A DNA stretch of 64,000 nucleotides from positions 70,164,756 to 70,228,755 of the forward strand of contig CM060731.1 of assembly GCA_030704615.1 (NCBI GenBank). The letters run 5' to 3'. The translations under genes were made by a program, and so were the position numbers. Shown one piece after another: positions 54,411-63,499 of this stretch (its first letter is position 1; each line of letters starts with the position of its first letter). The notes under the pieces were generated by a model that was given only the letters and a program-made list of their open reading frames with translations, did no database searches and was not told the DNA's origin. The DNA comes from Takakia lepidozioides. Lineage: Eukaryota > Streptophyta > Takakiopsida > Takakiales > Takakiaceae.

Positions 54411-54954
54411 TGACAGCAGCCACAAACGCAGGAAGCCTCGAGACATTGAACGGAATATTGGCCTCGTAGAAAAATTGGGCCCACTTCTTCTCCAGAGTCC
54501 TCCTGCGTGACAAATTTAAGCCTTCTCGCATTGATTGTTGTCTCAATGGCCTGGTCCGTACAAATGTTGGCGTACAATCAGGTGTTGCTCCTGACCCACC
54601 GGCTTCTCCACGAACAGCAGACGCCTTGCAAGAATCCCCCTGGGTACAACTCTGAGGGACATTTTGATTCGAACATGGAGTGTTTGGCTCAGAAACCGCG
54701 GCCACATCAAGAGACGGTGGGATATTGCCTCCACATTGGGCAAAGTGGGCTTTTACTCGCATGAAGGCTTTTGGGCACAAACTAACCCCTGCATTCTTCC
54801 CATCTTTGTAGCCGAGGTGATATAACATGCGATCTTTGCGACCCGCCAGCTTCAATGCACAGAGATTGCATTGAACATCGTCCTTTTTGTGCGGGTCTAC
54901 GGTGAACAAAGAGATCCACTCTTCCCTCATCTTCACACCCAAAACCCTAACCAC
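54411..54954 (-). pseudogene. 5' third of the hAT transposase gene (BED finger), truncated
   Basis: 181 codons from the start (VRVLGVKMREEWISLFTVDP), with the BED-type finger NLCALKLAGRKDRMLYHLGY, then on to RRRTLEKKWAQFFYEANIPF and LPAFVAAV. The match to 41167-41711 then ends and repeat DNA follows. Unlike the left copy this frame has no frameshift and no nonsense codon, so it is the better template for the N-terminal domain. It lacks the whole catalytic and dimerisation part. If expressed, it would bind DNA without cutting it, as a possible repressor. Confidence 0.85.
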
Positions 54955-55242
54955 AGACTTAAGGTTAAACGAAGAACACTAGTGTACTTGGTAGATTTGT
55001 CGAAAAAAATAGAAGTTAGAACAAAATGCGATGGCCCAACACTACGATATCAATCCAAGTGGATCAATGCACCATGTAGTATTGTGCTTTTCGACAATTT
55101 GCTACAGTGCCTCTGGTGGAAGCCAAAACTGCAAACGGTCCGCACCCTCCTCTTGGGCTTACACTCTTGTTCAAGGAATAGAGAACATTCACTCATCACA
55201 AAAGTGTTTGTCACAAAAGAAGTGAGGGGCATTGTGACCACC

Positions 55243-55250
55243 TTATATAC
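55243..55250 (-). promoter_or_regulatory. TATA box of the truncated transposase gene
   Basis: Minus-strand TATATAAG, counterpart of 40873-40880. Confidence 0.65.
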
Positions 55251-55294
55251 CCTCCAACCTCCAAGCCTCACACGCTCGACGAATCAGAATCCAA

Positions 55295-55840
55295 TGCTGC
55301 GACCGCTCCAAGTCGCACGAGGAAGTCGCATATTATTTTAAAAAAAAAACTATTGCGACCACCCTCATGCTGGGGGTCGCAGATATTAAAAAACAGAAAA
55401 TTGTTGCGACCACTCCCCTGCTGGTGGTCGCATTTATTAAAAAAAAAAAAAATGCTGCGACCACCCCTCTGCTGGTGGTCGCACCTATTAAAAAACAGAA
55501 AAATGTTGCGACCACCCCCCTGCTGGTGGTCGCACCTACTAAAAAAACAGAAAAATGCTGCGACCACCCCCATACTGATGGTCGTAGATATTAAAAAATA
55601 GAAAAATATTGCGACCACCCCCTTGATAGTGGTCGCACCTATTAAAAATAAAATAAAAATTGTGCGACCACCAATAGCGGTGGTTGCAACTGTTTAAGAA
55701 AAGAAAAAAATGCGACCACCCCTGCTGGTGGTCGCATCTATTTTTAAAAAACAAAAATGCTGCAACAACCCTTCTGCTGGTGGTCGCAACTATTAAAAAA
55801 TAAGATAAATTATGTGACCACCACCATTTGGAGGTCGCAC
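55295..55840. repeat. Hairpin-repeat array E, GCGACCACC family, about 11 units
   Basis: Units like GCGACCACCCCCCTGCTGGT closed by GGTCGC, with CACCTATTAAAAAACAGAAA linkers. Unit-by-unit counterpart of array A in reverse order and complement. Confidence 0.92.
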
Positions 55841-56065
55841 CAATTTAACAATAATGATTTAAAAATGACCTCAAATACTAGCGGATGGAGTAATTTATAA
55901 AACTATTTATTCACTTGCCAAGGTGTCGCTTGGAATACAACGTGTCCACCTACGTGACATATTTTTCACCTAACTCATGTTTTACTGATTTTTCGGCAAA
56001 ACTGATGTGACGTTCGTCGCGTCAGCGTCAGGTCCGACGTGACGTCACTGACGTGTGCAACCCTG

Positions 56066-56073
56066 CCTCACAC
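56066..56073. repeat. 8-bp target-site duplication, right
   Basis: CCTCACAC, identical to 46566-46573, directly after the element end ...GCAACCCTG. Confidence 0.85.
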
Positions 56074-57610
56074 CACCACATCATTGCCAAAAAATGTACC
56101 AAAGAAAAATGTTTGAAAAAAAACGTTCATCCCTTGCTCTATGCTCACTATTGCAGAACTCTCTATAAAGAGTGCATGAAGTTGAAGATAACTTCACCTT
56201 GGAGTGCAAATGAGGGAATAAAATGTGTTTTGGATGTAGACGATGTCTGTTCATGGTGATATTTTGCATGCAACTCTTCATATTGTTATCAAGCATATGG
56301 CTGCAGAATGGAATTAAAAACAATTCATGTGTAGACGAAAGGTTGTTTCTCGTCTATACGACACATACCTCCGTTATGAATTTGAATAACCCATTCAAAC
56401 AACTTTGTTGGAATTCAACTTTGGTCCATATGTGCTTAAGTACGTACAAATCACATACACAAAGTTGCAAGCGAAGAAAAAATCATTTGCCCCCCGAACG
56501 ACTCGTTAAACCTTTCAACCAATTTTCAAACATGAATCATTTAATAGAGGAACTATGGGTTCACCCTTAGAACCATTTTAGATTGACCTCATACTTGTCC
56601 GGTAACTTAAAGAAGGCATGTACAAGACACTCCCAAAGTTTCAAATCAATCTAAATCATTTGGCAGGGGAACGATTGGTTCACCCATTGACTCGGTGTAC
56701 ACTGTCACTTTTTAAGATTCGTGGGTGTGGTGCTTGATTATCCCATATGATGGACCCTGGTGCCATGACCAAGTAACAAACCATTAAAACATTATGGTAT
56801 GAGTCAAACACAATTGAAAATAATATTTATTCAAACATGATGTACAGTCAGAGGTCTACAAGTTTATATCCATCATCCAGCAATTTTTGGGCTCGGGCCA
56901 ATTGAATAGCCCCGTCATGAAACGTTTCACAACATTTTTTAGTTTTTACCGCAACCCTACTGTGTTTACACACAAGTTTTTCAGAGCCGAAGCAAAACAG
57001 GTTCCAATAGACATATTGTTGAACAGGCTTGCATCGAACATGTTACCCCCATTTATTGTCTAGGCTATCTTCCCAATTGCAAAGGTTTCTGATGGCACGG
57101 TTAGAGGGGGCCTACGAGGTGTGTCATCTGACTAGTTGTTGGCTACATTATGGACAATTGCAATTTCAGGTGCAATCCACCATTTATGTGCGAGAGTCTT
57201 TATCATCTTGTCTCTGCTCTCGAAAATGTACAACGTGGTTTTTGGGTCATCCGTCGTGAAGGCCATCCCCCAATCGTATACCCCAATGTACACATCTTCA
57301 GACCCTTGTGGAAAATGCAACAACATGTTGTCGGGGAACATGTCGTTGTGCAAAGAGGTGGACGTTGAGCATGATGTGCAAAAGCGCCCATGCCAATTGG
57401 GTGCGATTCTGTTGGAATCGAACCAGTCGGTTTACCTCCTGCATTTCCTGCTCTGTCTCCCGTCGTTCCATTAACTCCATGTTATCCCAATCATTCCCCC
57501 ATTTCCTGTCAATACTCAACCATGATCGTATGGTCCCCCCCATTCCACCAATGTGTGTAACCTTCATTTCGACATGGATACAACGCAAAATACTTTATGA
57601 TGCCGAATCT
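56074..57610 (-). pseudogene. Right part of the older kinase-bearing element, with the kinase catalytic loop
   Basis: Minus-strand counterpart of 48220-49670. It starts inside the kinase frame (5' end lost at about 57610) and runs into the non-coding repeats. It reads MKVTHIGGMGGTIRSWLSID, EVNRLVRFQQNRTQLAWALL with HIMLNVHL and, one frame over, HNDMFPDNMLLHF (57333-57350). This is a canonical HxD-x4-N catalytic loop, followed by DVYIGVYDWGMA (DWG) and KWWIAPEIAI (APE). The codon that is TGA at 48729 in the other copy is TGT here. At least one frameshift, between LNVHL and HND, makes it a pseudogene. Together the two copies supply all the landmarks of a kinase domain. Confidence 0.85.
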
Positions 57611-59056
57611 TTATGTTTAAAACTATTCAGCTTTGGGGTGATCCGAGATTGTCTCATTTTTTTACAACCAATTAAATGAGTTGCAAAAATTGAAGTCATT
57701 AAAATAACTGATTACGCCAAATTGAACAACGGACATTGAGACAAATAACACACAAGAACCAGCAGAACATAGGAACTGTAATGCATGATTCCATGAGCAG
57801 AATTAACCCCTCCTCCGATACTCCATCATGGCAAACCAGCTTTCATTGACAAGCTTAATCTCTCTTGACAAATCCAATATCGTATGGTGATGAGGAGCAC
57901 CGAGTAGGCCCAGTTGTCAGTTTGTCAGTCTGCCTACTCATTTTTGTCACCTCCCTCCGCTACAAGAAATCAGAGCTGAAGTTGTGGTCATCGACGATCA
58001 CGACATCTACCCAAATTCAAATGCAAAAACAAAAACTCAGAAATCAGAGCAAAAGTGATGATCGTCGACGATCATCACGACACCTATCTAAATGTCGAAA
58101 ACAAAATATAGAATATAAAAAATACTAAAAAAACTCAGAAATGAGTATTATAGTATTAGAGGCGGTTGCTCTTCATTGTGGATCTGATCAGCATGCCTGG
58201 ATCAGATCCACAAACAATGGATCAACGTGCCTGGATCAAACAATGATATCAACGTTCTATAGGTCTCTTTTATTTGTGATAGGCTAAGTGCTGATGCTAA
58301 TGATCCTGGGTTTGTGGTTAATGGAGTGTAATATTATCGCTATTATCTCCTGACCGACGGGATATATCCCAAGTGGTCGTGTTTCGTGCAAATGATGCAT
58401 AACCCTTAGGATGAGAAATGACAGTACTTCGTGCAAATGCAAGAGGCACTGCGCAAGGATGTGGAGCGCACAATCGGGGTTCTATGTACAGTCGCGTTGG
58501 GCTATTGTCTGTAATCCCTGCAAGCATTGAGACTTATCTACAATGACGGATATCATGCTAGCTTGCGAGATACTACATGTCGTGCGCGTATATATCGCTA
58601 CACAACTATATCGTTGTCCAAAACGATGGTCAGCGATGTAGACAACGATGTAGTTGAACAAGCTCATTTTCTTCGTGAAGCTCACAAAAACGAATATGAA
58701 AATACACACATTTACAATCTTGGTGCACCTGAACTTCTCATGCGTATTCCCTGGCTCTTGGGCGCCTCGTTGCTGCCCTTCCAGCCCTGCTCTTGCCACT
58801 CCAAGAACCCTTACACTGCTAGAGTTTCAGATTGAAACTCCAATTCAATATGCTCCATAAATTAGTGCACTGATTTGCACACAAGAGGGACCAACCCTCT
58901 CTCTTCACTCATACCTCTTCGTGAGCTTGAAGTTGAAGCTCCAACAGGCTGCGATCCGCATGTAGCATCCTCGCAGCTCTTGCGGTTCTAGTGTGAAGCG
59001 GAGGAGATGCTGGCTACGAGTGGGTGAACTGTGGCCGTCTTCTTCAGCTGTAGGTC
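57611..59056. other. Intergenic with one perfect palindrome
   Basis: No gene recognised. 58055-58078 is a perfect 24-base palindrome centred on GTCGAC (half GTGATGATCGTC), with a related ATCGACGATCACGA half-site about 60 bases upstream. Short direct repeats of the GCCTGGATCA type lie at 58180-58245. Confidence 0.6.
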
Positions 59057-59907
59057 GAGTACAACAGATCGCGGTAGTTATGACTGCCAAACCGTGGTAG
59101 TCATGGTTTTCTTGACTTTGACCATGACTGCACCATGTTTTTATATAAAATTGACCTCCCGCAGTCGTTCATACAACTGTAGTCATATGAACGACTATCT
59201 AAGTAGTCGTCTGTATGACTACATGGCTCCGGAATGAGCGGAAGGCTGGTCAACGATAATTGACCAGATTTAGCTCACCATTCATAGTCATTTCCATGAC
59301 TACAATGTACATGGATGAGGTTACATAGTCATGATGACTACTGAGATTTGTATTTCGGTGTGTATAATACAATCGAAACACCATATGATCACATGAATGA
59401 CTAATGGGTGTATTGGTTAGCAGGTAGTGAACTATGACTCTTATAGTAAAGAGGTTGCAGGTTCAAACTCCTCTAAGTACAATCAAATGGATAAGATGGC
59501 CCTAGGGTTAATAGGCGAGCTAGGGATAGCACGTGGTACCCTGGATGGGCTGCCACGCGGTTTTAAAAATAAAAGAAAAAATACATTATGCCACGTAGCA
59601 CAATGCGGTGCGACGCGACATCTGACATATGTTTTAATTTTTTTTAGTTTTTTTTTTAAATTTAACTATTTTTTTTAATCAATTGCGTCTTGCCACGTGG
59701 TGCGGCAGCGCCGACTGGAGTATGATATATATGACTACGGTGAGAGATATCACTTGGTTCATCTGACTGTAGTCATCCGGACCTACAATCGTGTACTCAT
59801 TGTATTCACTTGGTTTGTACGACTTACAGTCATAGAAGTCATATGTATCGTTTATGACTGCAGAATAGTCATATATACAGTCATAAATACCGCGATCTGT
59901 TGTAGTG
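59057..59907. mobile_element. 851-bp CACTA-like non-autonomous element
   Basis: The right end, inverted, reads CACTACAACAGATCGCGGTA and the left end GAGTACAACAGATCGCGGTA, 18 of 20 identical. Inside both ends lie many copies of AGTCAT/ATGACT in both orientations (for example 59095-59220 and 59745-59885), like the subterminal repeats of CACTA transposons. There is no transposase frame. The three-base flanks do not match (GTC and CGC), so a target duplication is not shown. The middle holds CCACGTGG-type palindromes and a tRNA-like segment. Confidence 0.65.
59409..59481 (+). repeat. tRNA-like segment (SINE head or tRNA relic)
   Basis: An A-box-like TGGTTAGCAGG is followed about 40 bases on by GGTTCAAACTCC (B-box-like), with ends TGTATTGG and TAAGTACA that pair weakly. 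Too imperfect for a working tRNA. Confidence 0.4.
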
Positions 59908-60129
59908 CGCATACTCGGTTGCCATAGCGTTGAGCTATGCAACACCGCTCTTCAACACAGGCTGACTGTCTCTCTATCCATTGCAAAACCTGCAACCTGT
60001 TCGCCTTTTGCACCATATCCGCTTTGGAAAAGCTCATGCACGGATCCCTGCACTCTGTGCTGAATCGCTTCTCATCAAAAAACACACAAGTGCTACAATT
60101 AACTCGAACCTGGCACTCACAGATTCGAG
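59908..60129. other. Short intergenic stretch, nothing recognised
   Basis: No feature recognised between the CACTA-like element and the dispersed repeat. Confidence 0.5.
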
Positions 60130-60460
60130 CTCATTTTTCTCGAGTGATAAATAAGAAGAATACAAGCTCACACGAGCTCACACAAACTGATGCGTATATA
60201 AAATCATCACTCAAATACAAGTCGAGCCAAGTGTACCCCACGCCATGTGGAATCCACATTACGGCGCCATAGCTAAGTGCAGTGAGGCTCAATTCGAGAA
60301 AGATGAGCCCACCGCGATCTACCGTGAAGATAACCACTCCAGGGCCTAAACCTATCTTGGCTCCTGGATTGACACTTGGGTCAATCCCAAATGTCAATAT
60401 ATAAAAGCTAGCTATTTTCTAGCTAATTTCACACTAGTGATAAAATAACTTGACAGACAT
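60130..60460 (-). repeat. Dispersed ~300-bp repeat, copy 2
   Basis: Inverted counterpart of 16004-16330; see that entry for the shared words. Both copies contain the inverted repeat GGCTCATCT...TTGAGCC. The word GTCAATCC beside CCCAAGTGTCAATCC is doubled in this copy. Confidence 0.65.
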
Positions 60461-61373
60461 AACATGGTCATAATTGAGAATCAGGCTGGTCTCAACTTGG
60501 AGCCTCTGATTACATCTTCCCCTCCTATACAGATAAGACATGGTATCACCTTTCAAACACTTTTGGAGTGGAGATAGAGAGTACATCGGCTCATTTTAAA
60601 CTACAGATAAACTTGGTTGATCATCTTTAATTTGGGCTATCAAAGGCAACTCCATGTACTGACCTGATTTGAAGTTCCAGGGCTATAAGCATACACAAGT
60701 TCTCATACACAAAAAATACACTCAATCTGCTTCCAAATTACTATCAAAGTAGTTGTAGAATTGACATAGATGTAAAAACACAAGTTATATAGCCTACATG
60801 TGGCCGAAATCTGCATATGTCCGATCCAAACTACATACAAATGTCATAACCCAACTCTAAAATGTAACAAGTTATTGAATTCTGCCCAAAACGGCTCAGA
60901 CTACCGTCAGATACTTGATACACAACTCTGAAATTTAGAAAAGAGCCCAATATTTGCCCGTACATATATCTGATTGCATTCAGATAGAAAAACCCAACTT
61001 TGAATTGGACCAAATAAACGAATCGTGCCCAAAAAACGACCAGACTTGCTATAAATGCAAATTAAACCCAACTCTAATTTCACAAAACTGGTCGATATTT
61101 GCCTAATTCTACAATATCTGATTGAGTTCAGAAAGCAAAACCCAACTCTGAATCTCATAAACATTACGCACATGTATACGATATTGAAGCTGATTTGAGC
61201 AAAAAAAAATGATTTCATCACCGAAAAGAGCCGTGTTCGTTATTCATTAATTTAGAGCACATTACACAGATTCCCCCTATGTGATTGCACTATAATCAAA
61301 TATTATGTGTATTGGGTATTCAGATCGAAGCCTCATTGGCTTTCATCAGCCAACCTAGTCACATAATACGAGT
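60461..61373. repeat. Degenerate ~80-bp tandem repeat region
   Basis: Within 60840-61170 the words AACCCAACTCTGAA, ATCTGATTG-A/C-TTCAGA and GCCCAA recur four to five times at 70-90-base intervals with considerable drift. There is no reading frame of note. The remainder shows nothing recognisable. Confidence 0.45.
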
Positions 61374-62521
61374 TTATAACTCTGGGCTGTTCTCGTCGTC
61401 GATGATATCTTCTGGGTTCAACGCAACATGCGAAATGTTGTCGCTAGACAGTTGGGGAGGAGATGTGGCTTGTGGGGCATGCAGAAATAGGGGCGATGGA
61501 GCTAGGTTGGAGCTGGGTTTGGAATTGTCGTGGGAGTAGCAATGGGCGTTGGGGCAAGTGGCGGAGGAGGTCGCTGGCAGGCTGTTTCTGCAGCTTCCTC
61601 TTTTGCAATGCAATGACACAACTTGTTCAACTCCTCCCTCTTTCTCAACGAGGTACTTACGGACATCCTCCCCCTTAATTGCTTCCAGAGGCATCGAAAA
61701 CAACTGCAAAGCAATCTGATAGGCAATGATATTCGTTTTTTGTAAACTGGGTTTTGTTATATCAGTTGTCGCTTGTGGTTGAGCATGACGAGGTTGCATT
61801 TCCGAGAGCGAGGTATTCGTAATTGGTCCTTTGCTGCCTTACTACCTTGCGGTCTGCTGTGTGCTACAGGCGGGGGCAAATCTGTAGGTGGATCCTTAAT
61901 GTCTAGAGGTCAGTCACACTTGGGGGGGAATCCAATTGTCCACCTTATAAGAAATCAAAATGGGCAACCACGATCGCTGATGCCGATCGTTTCGTCGTAA
62001 GGATTTTGATACAACCTTCCGAACGTCTTGAGGAGCCTCTCCCCAATGAGGCACATGCCTCAAAACAAGCTAGCAATGCATATAAACGAAATTAGGCTTT
62101 TCTAGGTTCTTAACTCGGTACAACTCGAAGAGCTCTCTGAAGGACGTTGGACATCGTCTAGACTAGAACTTGATTCACAAACGCTCAGAACTTGCTGATA
62201 AACACCTGCAAACTTAGACACATCGTGCTTTAATATATGACCCCACTTTGTCTCTAGAGACCTAACTGGACGAGCACCGCAGCCTTGAGGAATGTGTGCG
62301 TTATAATGTACTCTGACTCTCTCCCAAAATGCTTGATTCTTCTGCCCGTTGGCGATAGAATGATCTTGGTTGATGTGCAGATAACTTCTACAAAGCTGCC
62401 TTTCCTCATTATCATTAAATTCTTGCCCTTCATCCCTCTCCCTGAGACAGAGGTGAGGAGAGACTGCCAGTCCATCGAACAATATGACCGTTGACCTACC
62501 AAATCTGACAATAACATACAA
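61374..62521 (-). pseudogene. PIF/Harbinger ORF1 (Myb/SANT-like, NAM-associated) pseudogene
   Basis: From 62521 it reads FNDNEERQLCRSYLHINQDH, GQKNQAFWERVRVHYNAHIP, then RSLETKWGHILKHDVSKFAG and VYQQV. This is the Myb/SANT-like DNA-binding domain of PIF/Harbinger second proteins (and of host relatives): the Trp in FWERV, the RS-L-x-x-KW box and the SKFAG helix are all present. After a stop the next piece gives FVYMHC-stop-LVLRHVPHWGE, where family members have HCW-x-x-L-x-x-x-PKW, so the Trp codon has become TAG. Then comes RPQGSKAAKDQL, matching the RPxGRKxAK box of the NAM-associated C-terminal domain. The 61799-61374 frame supplies a Ser/Pro-rich tail. No matching Harbinger nuclease was found in the window. 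Confidence 0.75.
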
Positions 62522-63480
62522 TTTTATAGGTCAATAAAAGAGCAGTAGATGCCGTGGGAGAGGGGATGAGTTGAAGCGTGGACAATGCTACTGGGGATGT
62601 GGGAAGGCAGCCGAAAGAACAATCCGTGTCATTTTGAAGTTGGTAGCATTTTTTTTGGCACTGTTGGGCATGCTCTTAGAGTTTCTCTATTTTGGTGGCG
62701 GCATTCCATTTAGTTATGGAATAGATTTTTTAGAAAGCAAGTCGGTTGGAGCATGCTAGATGTTGGTATATTTATGGGGTTTGTGATTGAGGATGGAAGG
62801 ATTCCCTTGGGAGACAGTAAGATATTTGCTCTTGTGGGAGATATTTGCTAGCTCAATTCACAAAAGATGAAAGGTGAGAGTGGGGGAACCTTAAATGAAC
62901 AGTTTAATGAACACGTAGAGGAACCGTAAATGGACAGTTTAGCTAGTTCGCATGGATAGGTTGATCAGAAAAGAATGTGAAGAATTTTCATGGGTTAGCA
63001 AATAAAAAAGAAATAAGAGTGCAATTTGTTTCATGAATTATAGTAAAGATTTAAATTTGATATGATTTTTCTAAGTATGGTACTAGTAGACACCTATTTG
63101 TGACACATAGGGCCCCCCAAAAATGCACAATAGTTAGCCTAGAATGGTTACTATGTCATCCATTAATAATTTTATGTGGTCCTAAAGTGGACATCAAGTT
63201 AGTCTATAACGAATTAAAGTCAACCTGAAAAGGACATTAAGTACCGTCCCTGGACAACCGTTTAGGATAATTAATTCAAAATGGAAGCGCCTAGCCAATT
63301 CTGTGAATTTTTCAGATTTTGGCCTAATTCTTCGGGAACTATGGGACCAAAGTGCCTAATTCCTAAAAATTCCAGCAAAAAACTTGCAAGCCTCTTCTCA
63401 TGTTGTTTGTAATAAGATGAAAATAAGATGAAAAAAAAACGAAAATTTCATTGAACAAAAATCAATACAAATATATACAT
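62522..63480. other. Intergenic, nothing recognised
   Basis: AT-rich, short frames only. Confidence 0.5.
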
Positions 63481-63499
63481 GCGGAAATAACTTCCTACA

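Larger units (their letters stand above)
46574..56065. mobile_element. 9.5-kb hAT-type element carrying kinase-like and RING-like genes
   Basis: Bounded by the octamer CCTCACAC on both sides. The left end reads CTTAGTTGCAAATTTGG and the right end, inverted, CAGGGTTGCACACGTCA; they agree at about 8 of 13 outer positions. Each end continues with a GC-rich segment of ACGTCA/GACGT boxes, an AT-rich stretch, a GCGACCACC hairpin array, then a TATA box and a gene pointing inward. Contents in order: array D, kinase-like gene (+), noncoding tandem repeats, RING-like gene (-), more repeats, 5' third of a hAT transposase gene (-), array E. The transposase is cut off at 54411, so this copy is non-autonomous. 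It sits inside an inverted older copy of its own left half. Confidence 0.85.
54411..56065. repeat. Right copy of the 1.65-kb inverted repeat (hAT end)
   Basis: Inverted counterpart of 40058-41711, nearly identical over its length and ending GTGTGCAACCCTG. The order of individual hairpin units is also conserved, so the two arms share a recent origin. Confidence 0.9.

Noticed and set aside
40058-56065. One 16-kb transposon with 1.65-kb terminal inverted repeats
   Set aside because: The octamer at 56066 has its match at 46566, next to a different end at 46574, not at 40050-40057 (GCGCGTGA). The data fit two elements with related ends better.
59409-59481. Functional tRNA gene
   Set aside because: The B-box is offset and the acceptor, D and anticodon stems do not pair well; treated as a tRNA-like relic.
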